Shown here one piece after another: positions 1 through 9,198 of a DNA stretch of 64,000 nucleotides. Numbering within the stretch: the stretch's first letter is position 1; each line of letters starts with the position of its first letter. The DNA lies in assembly GCA_964602515.1 (NCBI GenBank), contig CAZRRJ010000006.1, positions 1-64,000 on the forward strand, written 5' to 3'. The notes below the pieces were generated by a model. That model was not told the DNA's origin. It was given only the letters and a program-made list of their open reading frames with translations, and ran no database searches. The DNA comes from Carboxylicivirga sp964602515. Its GTDB lineage: Bacteria > Bacteroidota > Bacteroidia > Bacteroidales > Marinilabiliaceae. A program made the translations under genes and the position numbers.

Positions 1-779
1 ATTTTCCATTTTTCCTAATCTTTATTCCTGAATTTTATTCAATCTTTTTTGTTTTTTCCCTTTAGATGCTGATTATTCGCACTTTAAATCTATATGTTTT
101 TTTTGAAAAACTGTCTCATGGTAGTATTTACTTGCTTTTTAGCAAAGACCAACTTATCAATACAGCTTAAATAATTCGGCATATGCCAGTCCTCATTTCA
201 AAATTAGTTATGATTATATTCTTATATCTATGTAAGTTGTTTGTTGGCTCATGTTTACATTTGGTACAAATTATTAACAAATGATCTTCTTGAAATAATT
301 CATCTTAAATTATCTCAGATACTTGTTGATTGTCTATAATTACGACACAATACAAGGCTAAGCCATCGTATCGGTTCATATCTATATAATTTTAAAGTTT
401 TTTTGCAACTGCTATTAGAACACTCTCTAGCTCACCAACCGAATATAACCAAAGGTTGGTTTAACTAGTAATCTCAGGGTTGGGTTTTAGTTTATATCTA
501 ATACTCTCTTATTATATTCCCAGCAGAACTGTTCATTATCGCACACATCGAACATTATAACCAATAGACCTTCTTAAGCGTCCTAAAAACAGAACATGCA
601 GAAAAAATGGTGTTCGTAAACGAACAAAATTTAAGCAAATAAGATGCACAAATAAATAAAAACACCTTAATACAAACTATAACACTTTGTTTTAGTGACA
701 CTATCGAGCAATGGCACGAGAGTTGTCATAATGACACAACAACCCATTAGATTAAAAATCATCTAAGAGAAAAAGTATT
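1..779. other. Intergenic leader region upstream of the efflux operon
   Basis: No credible coding region was found on either strand. The stretch is very AT-rich with frequent stop codons. A 7-base-pair inverted repeat (ACCAACC/GGTTGGT, 434-440 and 454-460) and a 13-base palindrome just before the first gene (listed separately) are the only structures seen. The gene to the left of the window edge is not visible. Confidence 0.5.
724..736. promoter_or_regulatory. Palindromic candidate operator before the efflux operon
   Basis: TGTCATAATGACA is a perfect 6-1-6 palindrome ending 43 bases before the ATG of the ABC ATPase gene. Its size and place suit a dimeric repressor or activator site. No regulator gene lies next to it, so the protein that might bind is unknown. 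A partial copy (GTGACAC) sits about 30 bases upstream. Confidence 0.35.
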
Positions 780-1511
780 ATGAGCCAAAGCATCATTCGA
801 GTAAATCAACTCCACAAATCTTATGTAACAGGAAATAATTCTTTACATGTCTTAAAAGGTTTAGACATTGATATTCACAAAGGAGAGATGGTTTCCATTA
901 TGGGATCATCAGGATCCGGCAAATCCACTTTACTCAATATTTTAGGCATTCTGGATAACTACGACCAAGGGGAGTACCTCCTAAATGATATTCTGATACA
1001 AAAGATGAGTGAACGAAAAGCAGCTGCATTCAGAAATCAATATATCGGCTTTATTTTCCAGTCTTTCAACCTCATTTCGTTTAAAAATGCAATGGAGAAT
1101 GTAGCACTACCGTTATATTACCAAGGGGTAAGTAGAAAAAAGCGAAATGCTAAGGCTTTAGAATTGCTTGATCGCTTGGGGCTAAAAGAATGGTGGAATC
1201 ACTTACCAAGTGAATTATCCGGCGGTCAAAAACAGCGCATTGCAATTGCCCGGTCACTTATTTCAGAGCCGAAAGTTATACTTGCTGACGAGCCAACCGG
1301 TGCTTTAGATACTCAAACCTCTTATGAGGTAATGGACATTCTAAAAGAGGTCAATAACTCAGGTATTACTGTAATTATTGTAACACACGAAAATGACATC
1401 GCTGATATGACGCAACGTGTCATTCGATTAAAGGATGGCCTGATCGAAGCAAATCATATTAATGTACCGCTGGCTGAAAAGAGTGAACAATCTATTTATG
1501 CTAACTCTTAA
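780..1511 (+). CDS. ABC transporter ATP-binding protein (MacB/LolD type)
   Basis: This 243-residue protein is the cytoplasmic ATPase of an ABC exporter of the MacB/LolD group. Walker A is GSSGSGKST at residues 42-50, the signature LSGGQKQR lies near 146-153, and Walker B with the following glutamate (LADEPTGALD) lies near 168-177. Length and motifs match stand-alone LolD-like ATPases rather than MacB, where ATPase and permease are fused. It begins an operon: the first permease follows after 11 bases, then a second permease, an adaptor and a TolC-like channel. It probably powers both permeases, since no second ATPase is present. The substrate cannot be told; lipid, peptide or drug efflux are all possible. 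Confidence 0.93.
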   Translation: MSQSIIRVNQLHKSYVTGNNSLHVLKGLDIDIHKGEMVSIMGSSGSGKSTLLNILGILDNYDQGEYLLNDILIQKMSERKAAAFRNQYIGFIFQSFNLISFKNAMENVALPLYYQGVSRKKRNAKALELLDRLGLKEWWNHLPSELSGGQKQRIAIARSLISEPKVILADEPTGALDTQTSYEVMDILKEVNNSGITVIIVTHENDIADMTQRVIRLKDGLIEANHINVPLAEKSEQSIYANS

Positions 1512-1522
1512 GCCATTGAATT

Positions 1523-2776
1523 ATGATTGACTATTTTCAAGAAATACTTTCTACCCTCAAACAAAATAAGTTACGAGCCATGATGACCGGCTTTAGTGTA
1601 GCCTGGGGCATTTTCATGTTATTGTTGCTTTTGGGTTCAGGCCAAGGCTTACAAAATGGCATGGAAAATAACTTCCGGGGTACATCAAAAAATGCTTTAT
1701 GGATATGGAGCAGACGTACACAAGTTGCTCACGATGGTTTAAAAGCCGGAAGACGTATTCGATTTACTGATGAAGATGCTGATGTACTAAAGCGCACGTT
1801 TGAAGATGATATGGATAATTTTTCAGGTCGTTTTCACATCTGGAATAATAATGATGTAACCTATAAAAAAGAGTTCGGCAAGTTTCAAACTGAAGGTGTG
1901 ATGCCTGAATTTAAGAAGATCCAGATAATTGACATGAAAAAGGGGCGCTACATCAATCAACTGGATATTGATCAGTTTCGAAAATGCTGCATAATATCAA
2001 CACCTGTAGAACAAGCTCTTTTTAAAGATGAAGAAGATCCCATGGGGAAATACATTAAGATTGGAGGTGTTCCTTTTATGGTAGTCGGCACCTTTACTAA
2101 TCCTGAAAACCGGGAAGACAAACAAATATACCTACCCCTTACAACAACTCAGCGTATTTTTAATGGCAATAATCGTTTAAATGAAATGGCCATAGCAACT
2201 AACGCCCTTACTGTATCTGAAAACAAGCGCATTGAAGAAGAAGTAAGAAATTTATTAATTAAGCGACATCGGGTTGCGCCAGAAGACAAACAAGCAATTG
2301 GCATTTGGAACACTTTAGAGAGTTTTAAACAGGCACAAGGTGTATTTGCCGGCATTAGAATGTTTATTTGGGTAATTGGTATCATGACTATTATAGCAGG
2401 CATCGTTGGTGTCAGTAATATAATGATCATACTAGTGAAAGAACGGACAAAAGAAATTGGTATTCGAAAGGCAATTGGCGCATCGCCTTTCTCAATCATC
2501 CGTCTTGTACTTTCGGAATCGGTTTTTATTACAAGTATCGCAGGTTTTTTTGGCATGGTTGCAGGCATGGGACTATTGGCTTTAGCTTCATTTGTTATTC
2601 AAATGATAGCAGCAAACAATCAGGATATTGAACGTATTTTTTTCAATCCCTCAGCTGATTTAGGTGTTGCCGTATGGGCTCTTGCTGTATTGGTAACTGC
2701 CGGATTAATAGCCGGGTATATTCCGGCTCGACGTGCCGCTGCTATCCGTCCGATTGAAGCCTTACATGATGAATAA
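1523..2776 (+). CDS. MacB-type ABC transporter permease (first of two)
   Basis: A 417-residue permease of the MacB/FtsX class. One membrane helix near residues 20-40 is followed by a large periplasmic MacB_PCD-type domain to about residue 275. Three further helices follow (about 280-310, 330-360, 380-400), with the FtsX-family coupling segment VKERTKEIGIRKAIGAS between the first two of them. The C-terminus PARRAAAIRPIEALHDE is the usual family ending. It lies 11 bases after the ATPase gene and 21 bases before a second permease of the same build. The two may form a heterodimer, unlike homodimeric MacB. This is mechanotransmission-type export working with the adaptor and TolC genes downstream; the substrate is unknown. 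Confidence 0.92.
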   Translation: MIDYFQEILSTLKQNKLRAMMTGFSVAWGIFMLLLLLGSGQGLQNGMENNFRGTSKNALWIWSRRTQVAHDGLKAGRRIRFTDEDADVLKRTFEDDMDNFSGRFHIWNNNDVTYKKEFGKFQTEGVMPEFKKIQIIDMKKGRYINQLDIDQFRKCCIISTPVEQALFKDEEDPMGKYIKIGGVPFMVVGTFTNPENREDKQIYLPLTTTQRIFNGNNRLNEMAIATNALTVSENKRIEEEVRNLLIKRHRVAPEDKQAIGIWNTLESFKQAQGVFAGIRMFIWVIGIMTIIAGIVGVSNIMIILVKERTKEIGIRKAIGASPFSIIRLVLSESVFITSIAGFFGMVAGMGLLALASFVIQMIAANNQDIERIFFNPSADLGVAVWALAVLVTAGLIAGYIPARRAAAIRPIEALHDE

Positions 2777-2797
2777 TTACCACTAACCTAAAAATTT

Positions 2798-4084
2798 ATG
2801 TTTGACAGAGACAGATGGCAAGAAATATTAAATGCCATAAAAAAGAATAAACTCAGAAGTATCTTAACTGCTTTTGGTGTGTTTTGGGCCATTTTTATGC
2901 TGGTTGTAATGACTGGGTCGGGTAATGGTTTACAAAATGGCATTAAAGATGGTTTCAGAGACTTTGCAACTAACAGCGCCTTTATGTGGGCTAATAATAC
3001 AACTATTGCTCACGAAGGATTTAAAAGAGGGAGGAACTGGTCGATCAACAATAAAGATATTGTTCAGATTATGGATGAAGTTAAAGGTGTTGATGTTATA
3101 TCGCCACGCTTACAAGGCTGGAATTTACGCAATGGCGAAAACATTGTGAGAGGTAAGCGCTCTGCTGCTTTTAATGTAATGGGAGATTATCCAGCGTATC
3201 GTAAAATTGACCCTTGCACGATGCCGTGGGGGCGCTTTATCAATGATGAAGACATCAAGCTAAAGCGCAAAGTATGTATGATTGGTGAAAAGGTATATGA
3301 GGTAATGTTTGATGAAGGAGAAAATCCTGTGGGGCAATACCTTCGTGTCAATGGGGTATATTTTATGGTGATTGGTGTTTCAAAATCCAATAATCCTAAC
3401 ATTAATATAGGTAATAATAAAAAAGAGACGGTTTACCTCCCATTCACCTCAATGCAACAAACCTTTAACTATGGTGATCAAGTTCATTTCTTTGGAATAA
3501 CAGCTAAAAAAGGTGTAAAAGTAAGCTCTATTATAGATGATATTAAACCAATATTACAAAATAATCACAAGATTTCACCTGATGATAAAGAGGCTATAGC
3601 TAATTTTGACGTTGAGGATATGCTAAAATCGATGAACTATATGTTCCTAGGTATCAATATTCTGATATGGGTTGTGGGCATAGGAACGTTAATAGCCGGA
3701 GCTGTAGGTATTAGTAACATCATGCTCGTAATTGTTAAAGAGCGTACAAAAGAAATTGGTATACAGCGTGCTATAGGTGCCCAACCCAGAATTATTATCA
3801 GTCAAATTCTGACGGAATCAGTCTTTTTAACAACTGTAGCCGGTTTTATTGGCCTTGCCTTTGGTACAATAGTTCTCTTTCTGGTAGATATGGCCATTGA
3901 TGCATCTCGAGCTGTTGCAGTAGCAAATGCAGATAATCAAACCTTCTTCCTGAACCCTGAGGTTGGTCTGCCATTAGCACTTTCGGCATTAGCAATGCTT
4001 ATTCTGGTAGGGCTAATTGCAGGTTTTATTCCTGCTATGAAAGCCATACGAATTAAACCAATTGAAGCTTTAAGACACGAATAA
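2798..4084 (+). CDS. MacB-type ABC transporter permease (second of two)
   Basis: This 428-residue protein is a paralogue of the permease just upstream. It has the same N-terminal helix (near 20-40), periplasmic MacB_PCD-type domain and three C-terminal helices with the VKERTKEIGIQRAIGAQ coupling segment, and ends in PIEALRHE. The start ATG at 2798 opens with MFDRDRWQEILNAIKKNKLR, which aligns with the start of the first permease (MIDYFQEILSTLKQNKLR), supporting the chosen start. Tandem, clearly diverged permeases sharing one ATPase suggest an obligate heterodimeric exporter. That is an inference and would need co-purification. Confidence 0.92.
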   Translation: MFDRDRWQEILNAIKKNKLRSILTAFGVFWAIFMLVVMTGSGNGLQNGIKDGFRDFATNSAFMWANNTTIAHEGFKRGRNWSINNKDIVQIMDEVKGVDVISPRLQGWNLRNGENIVRGKRSAAFNVMGDYPAYRKIDPCTMPWGRFINDEDIKLKRKVCMIGEKVYEVMFDEGENPVGQYLRVNGVYFMVIGVSKSNNPNINIGNNKKETVYLPFTSMQQTFNYGDQVHFFGITAKKGVKVSSIIDDIKPILQNNHKISPDDKEAIANFDVEDMLKSMNYMFLGINILIWVVGIGTLIAGAVGISNIMLVIVKERTKEIGIQRAIGAQPRIIISQILTESVFLTTVAGFIGLAFGTIVLFLVDMAIDASRAVAVANADNQTFFLNPEVGLPLALSALAMLILVGLIAGFIPAMKAIRIKPIEALRHE

Positions 4085-4121
4085 GGAATAAACTAGAAAC
4101 AAAATATTTAAAACTAAACTT

Positions 4122-5204
4122 ATGAAAAAAGCATTTAAAATAATAGGTATTGTTGCATTCATTGGATTATTTGGTTGGGTCGTATTTTACCTTTACAACC
4201 AATCAAAAAAAGATCCTGTTATTTATGAAACTGAATTGGCTGAAGTTACCAATATCATAAAAAAAACAGTTGCTACAGGATCAGTAGTACCTCGAAAAGA
4301 AATTGATATTAAGCCACAGGAGTCAGGTATTATTACTGCAATGTATGTTGAAGCTGGTGATGAAGTGAAAAAAGGCGATTTGATTGCTAAAATTCAGATT
4401 ATTCCTGAAATGATACAGGTTAATAATGCCGAGGCCCAGTTAAGGAAAGCAGAAATAAGTTTTAAAAATGCTAAAATCGAATATCAACGAAAGAAAGATT
4501 TATATAACAACGGCGTAATTCCAGAATCGGAATACCTAGAAGAACAGCTAAGGTACGAAACAGCAGAAGCTGATAAAATGGCCGCATTAAATCACCTACA
4601 ATTGATTAAAGAAGGTGTTACAAGCAACTCAAAAGCACAAACTAACACCTTAATTCGTTCTACTATAAATGGAATGGTGCTTAATGTACCTATTAAAGAA
4701 GGCAACTCAGTAATTAAGAGTAATACGTTTAACGACGGAACAACAATTGCCGTTGTTGCTGATATGGGGAAAATGATTTTTGAAGGTAAGGTGGATGAAA
4801 CTGAGGTTGGTAAAATAAAACAAGGCATGGCACTTTTACTTTCTATCGGAGCTATTGAGGATGAAAAATATGATGCCTTTTTAGAATCTATTGCCCCTAA
4901 AGGTGTGGAGGAAAATGGTGCTATCCAATTTGAAATTAAAGCTGCAGTAAAACTTAAGGCGGATCAGTTTATCAGAGCTGGTTATAGTGCAACTGCTGAT
5001 ATTGTTTTAGATCGTCGGGATAGTGTATTAGCAATTAAAGAAAAACTGATTACATTTAGTAATGATTCTGCATTTGTTGAAATTGAGACCGGCGAACAGC
5101 TTTTTGAAAAACGACAGATTACAACAGGATTATCAGATGGAATAAAAATTGAAGTTACAGAGGGCATTTCTAAAGAAGATAAAATTAAAATTCCTAAAAT
5201 CTAA
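4122..5204 (+). CDS. Periplasmic adaptor (HlyD/MacA family)
   Basis: A 360-residue membrane fusion protein. It has one N-terminal helix (about residues 5-26) and a lipoyl-like half with IIKKTVATGSVVPRKEIDIK and VEAGDEVKKGDLIAKI. A coiled-coil hairpin follows at about 95-165 (rich in A, E, K, with an NNGVIPESEYLEEQLRYE turn), then the second lipoyl half and beta-barrel domains. It should bridge the two inner-membrane permeases to the TolC-like protein encoded 145 bases downstream. Order and spacing (37 bases after the second permease) support one operon. The family is clear; the exported compound is not. Confidence 0.92.
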   Translation: MKKAFKIIGIVAFIGLFGWVVFYLYNQSKKDPVIYETELAEVTNIIKKTVATGSVVPRKEIDIKPQESGIITAMYVEAGDEVKKGDLIAKIQIIPEMIQVNNAEAQLRKAEISFKNAKIEYQRKKDLYNNGVIPESEYLEEQLRYETAEADKMAALNHLQLIKEGVTSNSKAQTNTLIRSTINGMVLNVPIKEGNSVIKSNTFNDGTTIAVVADMGKMIFEGKVDETEVGKIKQGMALLLSIGAIEDEKYDAFLESIAPKGVEENGAIQFEIKAAVKLKADQFIRAGYSATADIVLDRRDSVLAIKEKLITFSNDSAFVEIETGEQLFEKRQITTGLSDGIKIEVTEGISKEDKIKIPKI

Positions 5205-5349
5205 TTCAGTTATTATGTATATTTTTAAAACGACTTGTTAGCCCAGTGACATTTCAGGGTAATTACAACAGCAAACAGGAAGTAATTATAATAATTTAAA
5301 AATCATAACGAAAAGAAAATAAGCTCACACCTATTCAAAACACTTTCCT

Positions 5350-6693
5350 ATGGTACGTAAATCAATGCTGGTTTTCACCGGTCTCTTTATCGCATTAGGC
5401 GCATTATTTGCACAAGAAGCACCTAAGCAATGGTCATTGCTCGAATGTATTACCTATGCTCATGAGAACAATATTACTATTCAACGCCAGACTATCAATA
5501 GCCAATATCAAGAAAACCTTCTTAAGCAAAGTAAATTAGATCGCTTACCCGATTTAAATGCGCAGACTGGTGGCTCACTCAACTTTGGTTATACCTGGAT
5601 ACAACAGGAAGCCAGCAACGTTGATATGGATACCAGATCCTTTAACATTAGTGCCAATAGTAATGTCTCCATTTTTGAAGGACTGAGTAAGAGTAATACG
5701 ATTAAACGTAACAAGTTTAACCTACTTGCCGCAATGGAAGACATGCAGAAATCCAAAAATGACATCGGACTTCAAATTACAGGACAATATCTCCAGATTT
5801 TATTTAATAAGGAGCTATTAAATGTAGCAAAGGAGCAATATGAAACCAGTCAGCTACAGGCTGACAGAACAAAAAAGCTGGTTGAAGCTGGCAGCCAGGC
5901 TATGGGTAGCTATCTAGAAATTAAGTCGCAAGCCGCAAAAGAAGCACTTAATGTTACAGAACAAGAAAATAATTTATCATTGTCATTGCTTGATCTCGCC
6001 CAACTACTTGACCTTGAACACCCAATTGATTTTGATATTCAAACACCTGAAATACCTGATTTGACCGCTTTTACACCAGAGAACCCAAGTTTAATTTTTA
6101 ATACAGCAATAGATATAATGCCTGAAATTAAAAGTGCTGATTATAAATTAAACAGTACTGAATATGATTTAAAGATCGCTAAAGGAGGCTACTACCCTAC
6201 CCTGGGAGTAGGTGCTGGAATAGGTGCTAATGCCAATTGGCTTGTTGATGATCCTAATAACCTTAACCGCTCATTAAATGATCAATTAAAATCGACAAGA
6301 AATACCTATGTTGGCGCAACACTTCGCATTCCTATTTTCAACAGGCTTCAAACCAGAAACAACGTATCTAATGCCAAGTTAAATGTAATGGATGCACAAT
6401 ATCAATTAAAGGCTGAAAAACTTGAATTAAGAAAAAACATACAACAAGCATACGGCAATGCTTTAGCTGCCTACAACAAGTATATAGCTAGTGAAGAAGC
6501 GGTTAATTCCTTTGCCGAATCATTCCGTTATACCGAAAAGAAATTTAATGTTGGGTTGGTTAATTCTGTTGATTATAATGTTGCTAAAACAGATTACACT
6601 CGTGCTCAGTCAGACCTTCTACAAGCAAAATATGCCTATATATTACGTACTAAAATATTAGATTTTTATAAAGGTATTCCTATTGAATTATAG
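5350..6693 (+). CDS. TolC-family outer-membrane efflux protein
   Basis: A 447-residue protein with a signal peptide (MVRKSMLVFTGLFIALGALFAQ, cleavage likely after A-Q near residue 22). Two long helical repeats typical of the OEP family follow: SLLECITYAHENNITIQ opens the first and the second begins near residue 245. Helical hairpins rich in A, N, Q and E alternate with short beta segments such as TYVGATLRIPIFN. It forms the outer-membrane channel of the tripartite exporter encoded upstream. It ends the operon: a strong terminator lies 34 bases after the stop. Confidence 0.93.
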   Translation: MVRKSMLVFTGLFIALGALFAQEAPKQWSLLECITYAHENNITIQRQTINSQYQENLLKQSKLDRLPDLNAQTGGSLNFGYTWIQQEASNVDMDTRSFNISANSNVSIFEGLSKSNTIKRNKFNLLAAMEDMQKSKNDIGLQITGQYLQILFNKELLNVAKEQYETSQLQADRTKKLVEAGSQAMGSYLEIKSQAAKEALNVTEQENNLSLSLLDLAQLLDLEHPIDFDIQTPEIPDLTAFTPENPSLIFNTAIDIMPEIKSADYKLNSTEYDLKIAKGGYYPTLGVGAGIGANANWLVDDPNNLNRSLNDQLKSTRNTYVGATLRIPIFNRLQTRNNVSNAKLNVMDAQYQLKAEKLELRKNIQQAYGNALAAYNKYIASEEAVNSFAESFRYTEKKFNVGLVNSVDYNVAKTDYTRAQSDLLQAKYAYILRTKILDFYKGIPIEL

Positions 6694-7073
6694 GAATTGA
6701 TAATTCTATTTTTCCCTTATTTTGAAACATCAAATAACTAAACAGGTTATTTGGTGTTTTTTATTTAACCAGCATTCAAATATACATTAAAATCATAGTT
6801 ATACAGGATTTATGATGAGTATTCTGAGATAATAGGAAGGCATCTATAAAGTATTTTGAGTACCAAAATTGTATGAGCAGAACTGTTCTGTAAGATCTGC
6901 CAGCTTTTGGCTTAAATTTCCCAAACACATTTGAAATATCCCAATAGTATAGAATAATATTGGGAGAATTTCTACTCCCAAAGGAGTCAAACTATGACAT
7001 TATTTTTAACCAAATTCAGGTTATTTTATTAATTCGATTGCTTAAATTAGCCGTTATATAAATTACAGAACCT
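6694..7073. other. Intergenic region between efflux operon and second adaptor
   Basis: No coding sequence was recognised. It holds the operon terminator at its left end and a second 7-base-pair hairpin (TTGGGAG/CTCCCAA, 6960-6981) without a T run. The promoter of the downstream adaptor should lie in the last 100 bases, but no good Bacteroidota consensus was found. Confidence 0.45.
6727..6766 (+). terminator. Rho-independent terminator of the efflux operon
   Basis: A 12-base-pair stem (ACATCAAATAAC with GTTATTTGGTGT, one G-U pair) around a 7-base loop is followed directly by a run of T. It stands 34 bases after the TolC-like gene and separates the operon from the orphan adaptor. Confidence 0.85.
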
Positions 7074-8345
7074 ATGAGGAAACCCATTATTATTGCTATT
7101 GTTGCAATTGTTTTAATTGTTATTGTGTTAGTTGTTGGTAAAAAACAAGGCTGGGTAGGCCAAGAATATCAGGAAAAAGTGTTAGCTGAAAAAGTTCAAC
7201 TACGAACTATAACTGAAAGTATTACAGCCAACGGAAAGATTAAACCAAAAGTTGAAATCAAAATAAGTTCTGATGTATCAGGTGAAATACTTGAGCTATT
7301 AATTAAAGAAGGTGAAGAAGTAAAACAGGGACAGGTACTAGCGCGAATACAACCGGATATTTACGAACGTAACTACGAAAAGATGGAGGCCTCTGTAAAG
7401 TCTGCAGAAGCCAATGTTACACAAACGAAAGCACAATTCAGACAAAAAGAGTTAAGTTATAACAGGAACAAAAAACTGTGGCAGGAAAAAACAATTCCTG
7501 AAGCTGAATATGAACTGGCTTCATCTGAGTACCATATAGCAAAAGCAAACAAAGAAGCTGCCGAAGCCTCGCTTCGTAACTCACGTGCATCATTAAAAGA
7601 AGCTAAAGATAATTTAAATCGTACCACTATTTATGCGCCTATGGATGGTACCATTTCGCGCCTTAATGTTGAAAAAGGAGAGCGTGTTGTTGGAACGGCC
7701 CAATTTGAAGGAACTGAAATGATGACACTTGCTAATCTTCATCAAATGGAAGTACTGGTTGATGTTAATGAAAATGACATTATCCGGGTTAGTCATCATG
7801 ACACATGTTTAATTGAGGTAGATGCCTATCTCAAACAAAAATTTAAAGGCCTTGTAACACAAATAGCTAATTCCGCAAAGATTCAGGGTGCCAGTGCGGA
7901 TCAAATCACTAATTTTGAAGTACATGTACTTATTTTACCAGAGTCATATCAGGAATTAACAGCAAAAAACAGTAATAATATTTACCCCTTCCGCCCGGGA
8001 ATGTCTGCTACTGTTGACATACAAACAAATACGAAGTATAATACAATTACAATTCCGATACAATCGGTAACAACCCGCCCTGATACAACCAGTAATAACT
8101 CTTTGAAGACAAAAAGTGATAAAGATGAACGCATTGAAGTGGTTTTTGTTGTTGAAGATGGTAAGGCAATTCAAAAGAAAGTAGTTCCTGGCATTCAGAA
8201 TACCAAACACATTGAAATATTAGAAGGCCTTGAAGCAGATGAACAGGTTATAAGTGGTCCGTATTCTGCCATTTCCAGAAAACTTAATCATGAGTCAGCG
8301 GTACAAGTTGTTGATAAACTTTTTGACAGTAAAAAAGATAAGTAG
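7074..8345 (+). CDS. Second periplasmic adaptor (MacA/HlyD-like), apparently without its own pump
   Basis: This 423-residue protein has an N-terminal membrane helix (residues 4-22) and a first lipoyl segment (ITANGKIKPKVEIKISSDVS, LIKEGEEVKQGQVLARI). A coiled-coil hairpin follows near 100-190 (QTKAQFRQKELSYNRNKKLW turn region), then TTIYAPMDGTISRLNVEKGE and the beta-barrel and membrane-proximal domains. It is longer than the adaptor at 4122 and only distantly similar. A terminator separates it from the efflux operon, and the next gene downstream is tsaB. Its partner is therefore either the upstream exporter, as an alternative adaptor, or a pump elsewhere. Family assignment is firm; partnership is open. 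Confidence 0.9.
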   Translation: MRKPIIIAIVAIVLIVIVLVVGKKQGWVGQEYQEKVLAEKVQLRTITESITANGKIKPKVEIKISSDVSGEILELLIKEGEEVKQGQVLARIQPDIYERNYEKMEASVKSAEANVTQTKAQFRQKELSYNRNKKLWQEKTIPEAEYELASSEYHIAKANKEAAEASLRNSRASLKEAKDNLNRTTIYAPMDGTISRLNVEKGERVVGTAQFEGTEMMTLANLHQMEVLVDVNENDIIRVSHHDTCLIEVDAYLKQKFKGLVTQIANSAKIQGASADQITNFEVHVLILPESYQELTAKNSNNIYPFRPGMSATVDIQTNTKYNTITIPIQSVTTRPDTTSNNSLKTKSDKDERIEVVFVVEDGKAIQKKVVPGIQNTKHIEILEGLEADEQVISGPYSAISRKLNHESAVQVVDKLFDSKKDK

Positions 8346-8390
8346 ACAAAGTACTTAATTCCGGTTGCATCTGTTATAAAAACTATTTAC

Positions 8391-8398
8391 TATTTTTG
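8391..8398 (+). promoter_or_regulatory. Possible -7 element for tsaB
   Basis: TATTTTTG matches the Bacteroidota -7 motif TAnnTTTG and lies 17 bases before the tsaB start. The upstream TTG (8365-8367) is spaced a few bases too far for an ideal -33 box, so this is a weak call. Confidence 0.35.
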
Positions 8399-8415
8399 CG
8401 AATCAAAGTAATAGC

Positions 8416-9117
8416 ATGGCAAAAATATTAAGTATTGAAACGTCCACTGGCGTTTGTTCAGTGGCCTATAGCGAGAACGGAAAAGTTATTGCAGTAAAAG
8501 AATTATTTGAGGCTAACTCGCATGCCTCCAATCTAACCGTTTTAATAGAACAGCTTTTTGAACTGGAGCACACTCCAACCCTAAAAGATATTGATGCTGT
8601 TGCTGTTAGTAGTGGCCCAGGTTCATATACAGGTTTACGTATTGGTGTTTCAACCGCTAAAGGCATATGTTATGCACTGGATAAGCCACTTATTGCAATT
8701 GATTCAATGCGAATATTAACTTACCCGATGGTTTCTAAAGACTGGAGTAGCCCTGATCTTCCTGTATTATTCTGCCCTTTAATGGACGCTCGTCGTATGG
8801 AGGTTTATACGGCTGTTTTTGATTCTCAGCTCTCCTATAAAGAACCAATATCAGCCAAAATTGTTTATGGAAATACATTTGATAGCTGGCTCATCTCAAA
8901 CAAAGTTATCTTCTTTGGTAATGGAGCAAAAAAATGTAAAACAACTATTACTCATCAGAATGCCGTTTTTGTAGATGAGTGCCACCCCCTGGCAGCTAAC
9001 CTGGCTCTTATGGCAGAAGAATGTTATAAAGAAAAAACATTTGAAGATGTAGCGTATTTTGAACCCTTTTACCTCAAAAATTTTGTAGCAACAACACCGA
9101 AAAAAAAAGTACTATAG
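8416..9117 (+). CDS. tsaB: tRNA threonylcarbamoyladenosine biosynthesis protein TsaB
   Basis: A 233-residue ASKHA-fold protein that partners TsaD and TsaE in making t6A at position 37 of ANN-decoding tRNAs. The N-terminal ILSIETSTGVCSVAYSENG is the family opening, and VAVSSGPGSYTGLRIGVSTAKG (about residues 58-79) is the hallmark TsaB/TsaD segment. Size matches the family. The ATG at 8416 gives the expected N-terminus. It acts in the cytoplasm. Neighbours downstream (DUF3108 protein, efp) are on the same strand but separated by 80-170 bases, so they need not share a transcript. Confidence 0.95.
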   Translation: MAKILSIETSTGVCSVAYSENGKVIAVKELFEANSHASNLTVLIEQLFELEHTPTLKDIDAVAVSSGPGSYTGLRIGVSTAKGICYALDKPLIAIDSMRILTYPMVSKDWSSPDLPVLFCPLMDARRMEVYTAVFDSQLSYKEPISAKIVYGNTFDSWLISNKVIFFGNGAKKCKTTITHQNAVFVDECHPLAANLALMAEECYKEKTFEDVAYFEPFYLKNFVATTPKKKVL

Positions 9118-9198
9118 CCTAAAAAATTAAGTGATCCAATAAGCTGAGTTGTCATATTTGGTAAGTAATCTTATCTTATACTCCTAAATACAATTCAT

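Noticed and set aside
2149..2568. 139-codon minus-strand open frame inside the first permease gene
   Set aside because: Shadow of a well-supported MacB-type gene; no family likeness, no start signals.
6960..6981. Hairpin TTGGGAG/CTCCCAA as a second terminator
   Set aside because: No T run follows and a much better terminator lies upstream.
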